A DNA stretch of 47,757 bases from Candidatus Uhrbacteria bacterium (GTDB lineage Bacteria; Patescibacteriota; Patescibacteriia; 2-12-FULL-60-25). Of the stretch, positions 16,865 through 24,797 are shown one piece after another. Below the pieces are notes generated by a model. It saw only the letters and a program-made list of their open reading frames with translations, searched no databases and was not told the origin of the DNA. Both the position numbers and the translations under genes were made by a program. The stretch spans positions 1-47,757 of the forward strand of contig RHKK01000001.1 of assembly GCA_008363075.1 (NCBI GenBank), written 5' to 3'. Numbering within the stretch: position 1 is the stretch's first letter; every line of letters starts with the position of its first letter.

Positions 16865-16895
16865 AAACCGCCCTAGCATTATGCCAGCGCGGTTT
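16865..16895 (-). terminator. Terminator/attenuator-like hairpin between rpmE and prfA
   Basis: AAACCGC (16895-16889) pairs with GCGGTTT (16871-16865) around an inner CT/AG and GCA/TGC stem with loop TAA. TTTTAAT follows and runs into the prfA ATG. Confidence 0.6.
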
Positions 16896-16903
16896 GGAAA
16901 AAC

Positions 16904-17218
16904 CTAAGCCTCGACTTGAAGCTTTTTGGAAGCCTTCTTTTCTTTCTCCTCCTTCTTGGCAGCGCGCTTGGCAGCCTTCTCTTTCTTGCTCGTCGCGGTC
17001 TCGGCTTTCTTGGACGCCTTCGTCTGGATGCTCTTAAAGCGATCGACGCGGCCGGCGGTGTCCACCAGCTGTTGCTTGCCCGTGTAGAACGGGTGACACT
17101 TGAAACACAACTCGACCTTGATTTCCGGCTGGGTTGAGCCTGTCGTGACCTCGTAGCCGCAAGAAAGACAGCTAATCTTGGCGTCGGAGTGGTATTCCGG
17201 GTGGATTTCGGCCTTCAT
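16904..17218 (-). CDS. rpmE: 50S ribosomal protein L31 (zinc-binding type) with a basic tail
   Basis: The L31 core is residues 1-70: [10 protein letters not shown], then CLSCG and [12 protein letters not shown] (two Cys pairs, the C+ zinc-binding type). About 35 extra residues of Lys/Ala/Glu ([22 protein letters not shown]) extend the C-terminus and probably contact rRNA. ATG at 17218 is chosen because the L31 family begins at MKxxIHP; an upstream Met at 17260 adds unrelated residues. The next gene on the strand is prfA, in the common rpmE-prfA order. Confidence 0.93.
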   Translation of the reverse strand: MKAEIHPEYHSDAKISCLSCGYEVTTGSTQPEIKVELCFKCHPFYTGKQQLVDTAGRVDRFKSIQTKASKKAETATSKKEKAAKRAAKKEEKEKKASKKLQVEA

Positions 17219-17263
17219 ATGGATGGCGGGAAGATTAGCAAAAAGCCCTCTTTTTGGCAAGAG

Positions 17264-17935
17264 CTAGGCCTCATCAAATTCCTCTATGACCTTTTCCCAG
17301 TGTTCTTTCACCGCTTTGACATGGTTTTCCGCACCCGCGGCCCGAAGCGTCGCGAACTTCTCTTCCAGCATGTCATGCAGCTTGCGGAAGTCCTCCGGGT
17401 TTTTCAGGGCTCGCATGGAGAGCTTCATGTCGAGTGCTTCCTTCTTTGCGATAAATTCCGGATCCTGATAGCGATTGGCGCTTTGGTCGAAATCGATTCC
17501 GGAAACCGTGACCCTCTGTTTGAAGATCTCGCGTCCGAAGCGCGCTTGTTTTTTACGACGAGTCCATTCGCAAAAAATGGTCACCGAAGCCGCAGGGCCA
17601 GACAACTTCCGTTTGGAAAACAAAATATTCTCCATGGAGGAGAGTGACTTACCCTCCTCAACGATGCGGACGCGCTTACCCAACCCTTTCAGCGCAGGGC
17701 GAGCGAGCAGACGCTTTATGACCTTGGCCATTTCGTGGGCTTCGGTCCGTTTGTAGGGCCTCCGCATGTCCGTCGGCCCGCCCGAAGCAACGATCAGACC
17801 CCTGTCTTTCGGATGCCGGATCATCACATCGAAGATTTGATTGAAGGCCGTCCTCAAATAGAGCTGGTAGTTAAAGTCCTTCTCAATATCCTTCGGGACG
17901 CCATAGCCGCAGACGATGAAGACGTGAGTTTTCAT
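17264..17935 (-). CDS. DUF218/YdcF-like envelope protein
   Basis: 223 aa. The family pattern is visible: a hydrophobic beta-strand start (HVFIVCGYG), the acidic/Gly motif IVASGGPTDMRR followed by a conserved Glu (TEAHEMAKVI), then VEEGKSLSSMENILFS, matching the ExxSxxTxEN motif of DUF218. YdcF/SanA/ElyC relatives act in envelope polysaccharide handling, but the chemistry is uncertain. The ATG at 17935 overlaps the stop of the upstream glycosyltransferase (ATGA), so it is probably co-translated with the polysaccharide genes. Confidence 0.72.
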   Translation of the reverse strand: MKTHVFIVCGYGVPKDIEKDFNYQLYLRTAFNQIFDVMIRHPKDRGLIVASGGPTDMRRPYKRTEAHEMAKVIKRLLARPALKGLGKRVRIVEEGKSLSSMENILFSKRKLSGPAASVTIFCEWTRRKKQARFGREIFKQRVTVSGIDFDQSANRYQDPEFIAKKEALDMKLSMRALKNPEDFRKLHDMLEEKFATLRAAGAENHVKAVKEHWEKVIEEFDEA

Positions 17936-19020
17936 ACCAAGAGAAATCGTATCACGAACCAATAGCCCTTCAACACGGGATTTCCAATGTAAGTGACGAT
18001 AGGGCTTTGGACGGAGGCTTCCTGGAATTCGATGGTTTCTACGGCCATGCGCAGAAGTTCGCGATCGCCAATCGTACGCGAGGTTTGAATCGCACGGCGA
18101 CGCTTCCCGATCCATTGCCAGAAGTCGCGCGAGAATAAGTCGCCGTACACCTTGCGTTTCATATCCCACCAACCGCCACGGACGGAGAGCGCTGCCGTCG
18201 CGAGATCGACACCGATCAGCGCCGGCAGGATCAAGAGCAACGTCCACCATCGATAATAACTGAATACGAGCACGTATCGATTGCGCTCCATCCAATAGAA
18301 ATTAATCTTCGCTTTTGCGAACTCATACCAATGCCACACGACGGATGTCGGTTCGAGCACGATCTTCCAACCGCGCGAACGCAGACCGAGCGAAAGGTCG
18401 GTGTCTTCATGATAGGAAAAGAGTTTCTCATCGAACAACGCGCCTTCGATCGCGGAAACGCGGACGAGTACCGCCGCACCGGACGCGTAACCGATTTCGT
18501 CGCCCGTGACGGAATACGCGTCTCGCGCATGGCGGTAGCCGGTCGAATAGCCGTGGCCGAGAAAGTGATACGCGTTGCCGGCCGAGTTGATGCGATCGCG
18601 GTTCTGACCGAGCAGGATCAGCGACTGCACCGCGCCGATCTTGGAATCGGATTCCGCGCGCTCGACGGCGCGCATGAGATATTCCGGATCGACTTCCGTA
18701 TCTTCGTTGGTGAGATGAACGTAGTCACATCCAAGCTCTTTCGCTTTCTCGAATCCGAGATTGTTGTTGCCGGAAAAACCGATTTCCTCGTCACGAAAAA
18801 TATAGGTGATGCGAGGCAATGTCGTACCCGACTTCTGCATCCACGTTTTCTCGAACCACTCTTTCACCGGCGGACGTGATCCTTTTGATTCGACGCAAAT
18901 CAATTCGAGACGATCTTTCGGATATTTCAAACGCTCGAACGAGCGCATGGCGCGCTCAATATCCTCCTCCCAGTTTTTCGTGGGAAAGGTGAGGTAGATA
19001 ATGGCGACTTTGGGTAACAT
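17932..19020 (-). CDS. Family 2 glycosyltransferase with C-terminal membrane segments
   Basis: 362 aa. GT-A fold: KVAIIYLTF, GFSGNNNLGFEKAKELG, and the metal-site NEDTEVDPEYL in place of a classic DxD. Acceptor-side motifs are YHEDTDLSLGLRSRGWKI and SVVWHWY. Hydrophobic stretches near residues 245-285 suggest membrane association. Likely adds a sugar to a lipid-linked surface glycan. Last but one of four co-directional genes: three GT2 then DUF218. Between it and 19026 lies a short tandem repeat made of GGAGCTA units. Confidence 0.88.
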   Translation of the reverse strand: MLPKVAIIYLTFPTKNWEEDIERAMRSFERLKYPKDRLELICVESKGSRPPVKEWFEKTWMQKSGTTLPRITYIFRDEEIGFSGNNNLGFEKAKELGCDYVHLTNEDTEVDPEYLMRAVERAESDSKIGAVQSLILLGQNRDRINSAGNAYHFLGHGYSTGYRHARDAYSVTGDEIGYASGAAVLVRVSAIEGALFDEKLFSYHEDTDLSLGLRSRGWKIVLEPTSVVWHWYEFAKAKINFYWMERNRYVLVFSYYRWWTLLLILPALIGVDLATAALSVRGGWWDMKRKVYGDLFSRDFWQWIGKRRRAIQTSRTIGDRELLRMAVETIEFQEASVQSPIVTYIGNPVLKGYWFVIRFLLV

Positions 19021-19025
19021 AGGAG

Positions 19026-19931
19026 CTAGGAGCTAGGCGCTAGGAGCTCGCGCCACGCATCGAAAAAGACTTTCGGAGACGTGATAAGTGTTCCGGCGGA
19101 ACGCATCAGCTCGATCACACACGATCGCGCGATGTCGGAAAATCCGAGCGACCATCGGAAATGCTTGCGATAGAGGCGAAGCTGATTCGCGTACGCGTAA
19201 CGTCGCAACTTCGCCGGACGCTTCCGTTCATCGAAGAACCGTTGAAACAAACCGCGCGATCGTTTCAAACCGCGCGCGTGATACGCCACCGCCTCCGGCT
19301 CGAACCATGCGACGAATCCCGCTTTCCGTAGGCGCAACGCAAGATCAACATCCTCCTTATACATGAACCATTTTGGATCAAAGAGACCGCCCGCTTGCTC
19401 GACGGCGGAACGCCGATACAATCCGACGGCGCCGGAAACGCCGAATACTTCTCCCGATTCTAACTTCTTGCTTCTTGCTTCTAGCTTCTCCCCGGCATTT
19501 CTATCAACGATCTGCGCGAGGCATTTGTATTCGAGACCCGCCGTATCGATCGTCTCTCCATCCATTCGATAGACGAGGCCCGTCGCGCTCGCGATCTTCG
19601 GATCGGATTCGATTCGTCGCATGACGTGCTCGAGATACGTCGGCGCGAGCTTGGCGTCGTCGTTCAGGAGCATCACGAACGGCGCGTCGTGCGAGAGAAA
19701 CATCACCTGATGACCGCCCGCGAATCCGCTGTTCTTTTCGTTCACGATGAATCGATGACGCAATCCGGACGCGACGACTTGCGCGCGCGACAATTCGGCC
19801 TCGTCTCTGTCTTCCGAGTTGTCGAGAAACCACGTCTCGAACTCCTGAAACGTTTGCGTCTTAAGAGACTCCAACAACGGCGCAAGACGTTTCGAGCTGT
19901 GGTACAGGATAACTTGGATCGCGAGCTTCAT
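19026..19931 (-). CDS. Family 2 glycosyltransferase with an in-frame repeat insertion
   Basis: 301 aa. GT2 motifs are LAIQVILYHSS, FLDNSEDRDE, NSGFAGGHQ, the metal-binding LLNDDAKLAP and YKEDVDLALRLRKAG. The ATG at 19931 overlaps the preceding GT stop (ATGA). Residues near 155 read EKLEARSKKLESGE, encoded by an AAGAAGC-type tandem repeat at 19456-19491; this looks like a repeat tolerated in a loop. Acts with its neighbours in surface-glycan assembly; rhamnosyl transfer is plausible given the nearby dTDP-rhamnose genes. Confidence 0.87.
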   Translation of the reverse strand: MKLAIQVILYHSSKRLAPLLESLKTQTFQEFETWFLDNSEDRDEAELSRAQVVASGLRHRFIVNEKNSGFAGGHQVMFLSHDAPFVMLLNDDAKLAPTYLEHVMRRIESDPKIASATGLVYRMDGETIDTAGLEYKCLAQIVDRNAGEKLEARSKKLESGEVFGVSGAVGLYRRSAVEQAGGLFDPKWFMYKEDVDLALRLRKAGFVAWFEPEAVAYHARGLKRSRGLFQRFFDERKRPAKLRRYAYANQLRLYRKHFRWSLGFSDIARSCVIELMRSAGTLITSPKVFFDAWRELLAPSS

Positions 19932-20707
19932 AGCCATTTCCAAAAATACTTCATGAGGCTCGTCATGAATTGCTTGCGCTTCCACCACCGGCTTCGTTGC
20001 GCAAAACTCTTGCCGACCGAATCATGCGCGACGATCGACGGGACATATCGCACGCTCATCCCCTTCTCTTTCACGCGGCGGCAATAATCGACTTCCTCGA
20101 ACCAAATGAAATATCGTTCGTCGAGCAAACCGATCGTATCAAGTGCGGTACGATTGATGGCGAAATACGAACCGCGCACCGAATCCACGTCTTGCTCCAA
20201 TGCAAGATCAAGATCGCGTCCCATATAGCGATCGATAATACGCGGGAACAACTTGCCGAGCTTCAGCAAAATCACGAGTTGATCCTTCCACGTCGGAAAA
20301 CGACGCAGATGATACATCGGCCGGCCATCCTTGCCGATCAGTTTTGCGCCGAGCACCGCGACATTCGGATACGCGTCGAGATAGTCCACGGTTTTGGCAA
20401 GCGCGCCCGGCTCGACGCGCATGTCGGGGTTCAAAAGAAGCGCGTGGCGCGCCGTCGTGGCCGCGAGTCCCTGATTATTCGCGGCCGCGAATCCGCGGTT
20501 CTCCTTGTTCACGATAACACGCACATCCGGAAACGCCTCGCGCACCGCTTCGACGGTTCCGTCCTCGGACGCATTATCGACGAGAATCACGTCGAGCGCG
20601 GGCATCGGATCGGACGCCAAAACCGAGCGCAGATTCTCGAGAACCGCGTCTTTCACGTTCCAGCTCACGATAATAACCGCGAGGTCCTTTTGGCTTTCGA
20701 CAGCCAT
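19928..20707 (-). CDS. Family 2 glycosyltransferase (rhamnosyltransferase-like)
   Basis: 259 aa. Classic GT2: LAVIIVSWNVKD, DVILVDNASEDGT, NKENRGFAAANNQG, and the metal site LLLNPDMRVEPGAL, then VRGSYFAINRTAL and the acceptor-site WFEEVDYCRRVKEKG. This order matches WbbL/RfbF-type rhamnosyltransferases. It is the first gene of the minus-strand glycan block and divergent from rfbB, which supports a role in a rhamnose-containing polymer. The C-terminus is basic and aromatic and may touch the membrane. Confidence 0.88.
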   Translation of the reverse strand: MAVESQKDLAVIIVSWNVKDAVLENLRSVLASDPMPALDVILVDNASEDGTVEAVREAFPDVRVIVNKENRGFAAANNQGLAATTARHALLLNPDMRVEPGALAKTVDYLDAYPNVAVLGAKLIGKDGRPMYHLRRFPTWKDQLVILLKLGKLFPRIIDRYMGRDLDLALEQDVDSVRGSYFAINRTALDTIGLLDERYFIWFEEVDYCRRVKEKGMSVRYVPSIVAHDSVGKSFAQRSRWWKRKQFMTSLMKYFWKWL

Positions 20708-20750
20708 AAATTGATCGTTACCTTAGCACAAAGTCTTATTCCTTCAACTA

Positions 20751-20828
20751 TCATTCCGACCGAGCGAAGCGAAGCGGAGGAATCCCTTCGAAGAGATCCC
20801 TCGGCTCACTCCGTTCGCTCGGGATGAC
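20751..20828. repeat. Interspersed palindromic repeat between divergent glycan operons
   Basis: It opens TCATTCCGACCGAGCGAAG and closes CGTTCGCTCGGGATGAC, with an inner GAATCCCTTCGAAG/AGATCCCTC pair. Same family as 11137-11246. It occupies the shared promoter region of the glycosyltransferase block and rfbB. Confidence 0.8.
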
Positions 20829-20869
20829 AAGCTTGATAAATACTTCTCTTTGATGACACACTACCCGCC

Positions 20870-21841
20870 ATGAAACTGCTGGTCACCGGCGGAGCGGGAT
20901 TTATCGGATCGAATTTTATTCGATACCGGCTTGCGAATCATCCGAACGACGTGATCGTGAACCTCGACGCGCTCACCTACGCCGGAAATCCCGAGAACAT
21001 CCGCGGTCTTGATCCCGATCGGCATCTCTTCATCCACGGCGACATTTGCGATGCGGATGTCGTCCATCGCGCCATGGAAGGCGTGGATACGGTCGTGCAC
21101 TTTGCCGCCGAATCGCATGTCGATCGCTCCATCAAAGGCAGTCGCGTGTTTCTCGAGACGAACGCGCTCGGCACGCAGACGCTCCTCGAAGAGACGTTGC
21201 GTCGCGAAGGCCAGATCAAACGCTTCCATCACATCTCGACGGACGAGGTGTTCGGCAGCCTCGCGCTCAACTCGCGCAAACGATTCAACGAATCGACGCC
21301 GTACGATCCGCGCAGCCCGTACTCGGCTTCGAAGGCCGCGAGCGATCACCTGGTCCGCGCGTACTATCACACGCATAACGTGCCGGTGACGATTTCGAAT
21401 TGTTCGAACAATTACGGGCCGTATCACTTTCCGGAAAAACTCATCCCGCTCATGATCGTGAATGCCCTGCGCGACCTCCCGCTCCCCGTGTACGGTGACG
21501 GCAAATACATCCGCGACTGGATTCATGTGGAAGATCATTGTCGCGGGGTTGAGGCTGTATTGATGAAAGGAAAGATCGGTGAAACGTATTGCCTCGGAGG
21601 GAATGCCGAACGCGCGAATATCGACGTCGTAAAGATGATTTTGAAAGAACTCGACAAACCGGAATCGCTTATCCAATTCGTAAAAGATCGGAAGGGGCAC
21701 GATCGCCGCTACGCGATCGATTCGACGAAAGCGAAAAACGAGCTGGGCTGGGAACCGACACGAACGTTCGAGGAAGGATTGAAAGAAACCGTCGAGTGGT
21801 TCAAGCAAAACCAACGCTGGTGGGAGCCACTCATTCGGTAG
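20870..21841 (+). CDS. rfbB: dTDP-glucose 4,6-dehydratase
   Basis: Second step of dTDP-L-rhamnose synthesis: makes dTDP-4-keto-6-deoxyglucose. Extended SDR fold with GGAGFIGSN at residues 7-15, HFAAESHVDRSI, the catalytic STDEVFG and YSASKAASDH (Tyr-x-x-x-Lys), and the RmlB-specific NCSNNYGPYHFPEKLIP and GDGKYIRDWIHVEDHC. Length 323 aa is normal. A palindromic repeat starts at its stop codon, and the fused downstream enzyme gene follows on the same strand 100 bp later. Confidence 0.96.
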   Translation: MKLLVTGGAGFIGSNFIRYRLANHPNDVIVNLDALTYAGNPENIRGLDPDRHLFIHGDICDADVVHRAMEGVDTVVHFAAESHVDRSIKGSRVFLETNALGTQTLLEETLRREGQIKRFHHISTDEVFGSLALNSRKRFNESTPYDPRSPYSASKAASDHLVRAYYHTHNVPVTISNCSNNYGPYHFPEKLIPLMIVNALRDLPLPVYGDGKYIRDWIHVEDHCRGVEAVLMKGKIGETYCLGGNAERANIDVVKMILKELDKPESLIQFVKDRKGHDRRYAIDSTKAKNELGWEPTRTFEEGLKETVEWFKQNQRWWEPLIR

Positions 21842-21887
21842 GGGCGCAATTCATTGCGCCCGGGCGTGATGAATCACGCCCCTACGG
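21838..21887. repeat. GTAGGGGCG...CGCCCCTAC palindrome after rfbB
   Basis: GTAGGGGCGCAATTCATTGC and GTGATGAATCACGCCCCTAC arms form a nested palindrome (GCAATtcATTGC and GTGATgaATCAC inside). A shorter copy lies inside rsmA (32213-32240). Confidence 0.75.
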
Positions 21888-21940
21888 GTTGACATTCCGC
21901 CTGTTTTTCTGCCTGTTTTTGGTGTAAGACAACGAGGAAT

Positions 21941-23560
21941 ATGAAAATCCTCGTTTTCGGATCCAGGGGGTTTATCGGCGGAAAAATGTTGCGCGCGTGG
22001 CCGGATGCCGTGGGCACCGACGCGCGGATCGATGATAAGGCCTCCGTGCTGAAAGCGCTCGATGAACACAGACCGGATGCGGTCGTGAACGCGGCCGGCC
22101 GAACGGGCCGGCCGAACGTGGATTGGTGCGAGTCGCATCAAGCCGAGACACACCGTGACAATGTCATCGGCGCGCTCACGCTTGGCGAGGCGTGTCATGA
22201 ACGCGGCGTTTATCTCCTCCACCTTTCTAGCGGATGCGTGTTTTACGGCCACTCGCCCGACCCGCGCGGATGGCGAGAAGAGGATTTCGCGAATCCGAGC
22301 GCGACGTACTCGCGATCGAAATACGCCGCCGAGCTCGCACTCATGACGTATCCGAACGTAGCGATCGTGCGATTACGTATGCCGATCGACGACGCACCGA
22401 GCGAGCGCAATCTCATCGACAAGCTCGCGAACTACAAACAAGTGGTCGACGTGGCGAATAGCGTGACGGTCGTCCCGGATTTGATCGATGCGTGCCGCCG
22501 GATCATCGAGAAACGCGGGACCGGCGTCTTCCACACCGTGAATCCGGGTGTCATGCGCCATCGTGACCTGCTCGATTTGTACCGCGAATACGTCGACCCG
22601 AACCATCGCGTGGAATGGATCCGCGAGGAGGAACTGGTCTCCAAGGGACTTGCGACGAAGAAACGCTCGAACAACGTCATGCAGAGCAAGCGGCTTCAGG
22701 AGCTCGGCATCGAGATGCGTCCGATCGACGTCGCGTTGCGCGACACGATGATCAAGTATGCGGAAAACAATAAACGAGCAACGAGTAACGAATATCGTCG
22801 AATGGAATCCGGCGCGACGCTACTCGCTACTCGCTACTCGAATCCCCGCATGAAAGGCCTGATCCTCGCCGGCGGAAAAGGCACGCGCCTCGCACCGCTC
22901 ACGAACACGACGAACAAGCACCTGCTCCCCGTCGGCAAGAAACAGATGATACTTTATCCGCTCCAGACGCTGCTCGACGCGGGTATCCGCGACATCATGA
23001 TCGTCACGGGGCCGGACCATGCCGGACATTTCATGAACCTCCTCGGCTCCGGCGCCGCGCTCAGCTGCCGATTGACGTACCGCATCCAGGACGAGGCAGG
23101 CGGCATCGCGCATGCCGTGGCGCTTGCGGAAGACTTTGTCGGCCAGGATCACGTCACGGTGATTCTTGGCGACAACATTTTTGAGGATAACTTCCTCGCG
23201 CCGATCAGCTCGTTCCAGGGCGGCGCGCTTACGTTCTACAAGGCCGTACACGATCCGCATCGTTTCGGCGTCGTCGAGGTTGATCCGAGCGGTCGCGTGC
23301 TTTCCATCGAAGAAAAACCCGCACAACCGAAATCGAGCTTCGCGCAGGTCGGTCTATACGTGTACGACGCGACCGTGTTTGACGTGATCCGTGCGCTCAA
23401 GCCCTCGACGCGCGGCGAGCTTGAAATCGCGCACACGAACAGCGCATTCCTCGCGCAGGGACGGCTTGTCGCGCGTCCGGTCCGCGGGTTCTGGTCGGAC
23501 GCAGGGACGTTTGAGAGCCTGCGTCGCGCCAGCGAGTTCATGGAGTCGCGTAACCCGTAA
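21941..23560 (+). CDS. Fusion: NRS/ER-like dTDP-4-keto-6-deoxyglucose 3,5-epimerase/4-reductase + glucose-1-phosphate thymidylyltransferase
   Basis: 539 aa. Residues 1-275 are an SDR protein with GSRGFIGG, PNVDWCESHQAET, SSGCVFYG, YSRSKYAAE, RLRMPIDD and TNPG-like VNPGVMRH. These fit the bifunctional NRS/ER (UER1-type) epimerase/reductase better than RmlD. Residues 304-539 are RmlA: LILAGGKGTRLAPLT, IQDEAGGIAHA, VILGDNIFE, FGVVEVD, SIEEKP, WSDAGTFESL. The linker (residues 276-303) is coded by a tandem-repeat stretch (22765-22848) with no stop and no SD before the internal ATG at 22850. With RfbB this supplies every step from glucose-1-phosphate to dTDP-L-rhamnose. A good SD (GAGGA) precedes 21941. 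Whether one polypeptide or two are made is open. Confidence 0.85.
   Translation: MKILVFGSRGFIGGKMLRAWPDAVGTDARIDDKASVLKALDEHRPDAVVNAAGRTGRPNVDWCESHQAETHRDNVIGALTLGEACHERGVYLLHLSSGCVFYGHSPDPRGWREEDFANPSATYSRSKYAAELALMTYPNVAIVRLRMPIDDAPSERNLIDKLANYKQVVDVANSVTVVPDLIDACRRIIEKRGTGVFHTVNPGVMRHRDLLDLYREYVDPNHRVEWIREEELVSKGLATKKRSNNVMQSKRLQELGIEMRPIDVALRDTMIKYAENNKRATSNEYRRMESGATLLATRYSNPRMKGLILAGGKGTRLAPLTNTTNKHLLPVGKKQMILYPLQTLLDAGIRDIMIVTGPDHAGHFMNLLGSGAALSCRLTYRIQDEAGGIAHAVALAEDFVGQDHVTVILGDNIFEDNFLAPISSFQGGALTFYKAVHDPHRFGVVEVDPSGRVLSIEEKPAQPKSSFAQVGLYVYDATVFDVIRALKPSTRGELEIAHTNSAFLAQGRLVARPVRGFWSDAGTFESLRRASEFMESRNP
22765..22848. repeat. Tandem-type repeat forming the linker of the fused rhamnose enzyme
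   Basis: The tract has GAGCAACGAGTAACGAATATC near its left end and three GCTACTC-type units near its right end (CTACTCGCTACTCGCTACTCG). Similar tracts occur in dnaX (43216-43305) and upstream of dnaX (44458-44495). Confidence 0.65.
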
Positions 23561-23613
23561 CCCATAACCCGAACTCTTGGGCTCCGGACCGCGGGTTACG
23601 GGTTACGGGTTAC
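23550..23613. repeat. 21-bp inverted repeat of GTAACCC units spanning a stop codon
   Basis: 23550-23570 (GTAACCC/GTAACCC/ATAACCC) is matched by the inverted 23593-23613 (three GGGTTAC units) with one mismatch and a 22-nt loop. The TAA stop of the fused rhamnose gene (23558-23560) lies in the left arm. Confidence 0.8.
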
Positions 23614-23618
23614 AGCGG

Positions 23619-23624
23619 TATACT
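23619..23624 (+). promoter_or_regulatory. -10 element giving a probably leaderless transcript
   Basis: TATACT ends six bases before the ATG at 23631. This spacing puts the transcription start at or near the start codon, and no SD is present. Confidence 0.5.
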
Positions 23625-23630
23625 CTCCCC

Positions 23631-24797
23631 ATGAAAACGCGGATTCTCATCATCGGCGGGGGCTTCGTCGGCTTGCGCACGGCGCAACTTCTCTCGCGCC
23701 AATGCAACGGATACGAGGTGATGCTCGTCGATAAAAAACGTGAGTTCCTCTTCACGCCTTGGCTCGTGGACGCCTTCGCCGGCGAGATGAAGCTCGAAAA
23801 CGTGACGGTCGAGTTTCCCGAGCTTGCAAAACAGGACGGGTTCACGTTCCTGCAAGCGGAGGCGCTGTATGTGAATCGAAACACGAAAGCCGTGCACGTC
23901 TCGCGCAACGGGGCGGAGGAAGACGTCCCGTACGATTTGCTCGTGCTCTCGCATGGCGCACGGACGTGCTACTACGATATCCCCGGCGCGCAAGAGCTCT
24001 CGTACCCGCTCAAGAATCCGAAGGATGCCGAGCGCGCGCAGAACGCGATCCTCGACGTGCTCGCGCGCGCATCCAAGGCGAGCGGCGCTGAACGCGAACG
24101 ACTGCTTTCGATGGCCGTGGTCGGCGCGGGACCGACCGGCATCGAATCCGTCTTCGCGATCAAGCAGTTCATCAACCATCAACAAAAGGCAGGAAAGATC
24201 GATGCCGAACTCAAACCGCGCTTCCATCTCATCCAGGGCGCCCCGCAAATTCTCCCCGGCTTTCCGGATTCGGTCGTGCGGCATGCGAACACGGAGCTTG
24301 ATCGCCAAGGCATCCAGACCCTCACGGGCGAGGCCGTGACCAAGGTGGAGCCGGGCGTGATCCATACGGTGTCCGGCAAGACGATCCCCGCCTCGTTCAT
24401 CCTGTGGTCCGCAGGCATCGAGCCGTGTCCGATCGACATTCGTCCGCCCGTGGTCATGGAACGCGGCGGCTATCCGGCCGTGGACAACTATTTCCGCATC
24501 GACCCCTCGATTTTTTGCGCGGGCGACGTGAGCGGCTTCCGGATGAAAGGCGCACCCGTTCCGAAAACCGCGCAAACCGCGATGCAAATGGCGCCGGTAC
24601 TCGCCGGAAACATTCTGCGCACGCTCGCCGGCAAAAAACTCAAACCGTTCCGCGCCGGACAGAAAGGCGTGGTCATCACGCTCGGCGATACGGGCGTGAT
24701 CAGCCTCAAGCACGCGCTCACGATCAAGACCAAACTTGCGGTGCCATTGCGCAACGCGTTCTATCTTCTCCGTTTCAAGCAGATGACGCGTCGCTAG
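23631..24797 (+). CDS. NAD(P)/FAD-dependent oxidoreductase, type II NADH dehydrogenase-like
   Basis: 388 aa. Two dinucleotide-binding motifs are visible: ILIIGGGFVGLRTA for FAD at the N-terminus and AVVGAGPTGIES for NAD(P) at about residue 165. The FAD-contact FCAGDVSG is at about 300. ELFTPWL-like EFLFTPWLVDAF and LSHGARTCYYDIPGA fit the NDH-2 family, whose members pass electrons from NADH to quinone at the membrane face. It lacks an obvious C-terminal membrane helix. Its electron acceptor in a CPR cell is unknown. The stop overlaps the corrected stop of the convergent M3 peptidase by two bases. Confidence 0.87.
   Translation: MKTRILIIGGGFVGLRTAQLLSRQCNGYEVMLVDKKREFLFTPWLVDAFAGEMKLENVTVEFPELAKQDGFTFLQAEALYVNRNTKAVHVSRNGAEEDVPYDLLVLSHGARTCYYDIPGAQELSYPLKNPKDAERAQNAILDVLARASKASGAERERLLSMAVVGAGPTGIESVFAIKQFINHQQKAGKIDAELKPRFHLIQGAPQILPGFPDSVVRHANTELDRQGIQTLTGEAVTKVEPGVIHTVSGKTIPASFILWSAGIEPCPIDIRPPVVMERGGYPAVDNYFRIDPSIFCAGDVSGFRMKGAPVPKTAQTAMQMAPVLAGNILRTLAGKKLKPFRAGQKGVVITLGDTGVISLKHALTIKTKLAVPLRNAFYLLRFKQMTRR

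Noticed and set aside
17936-18295. N-terminal extension of the DUF218 gene to 18295
   Set aside because: It runs antisense-frame through the upstream glycosyltransferase; the ATGA overlap and family start support 17935.
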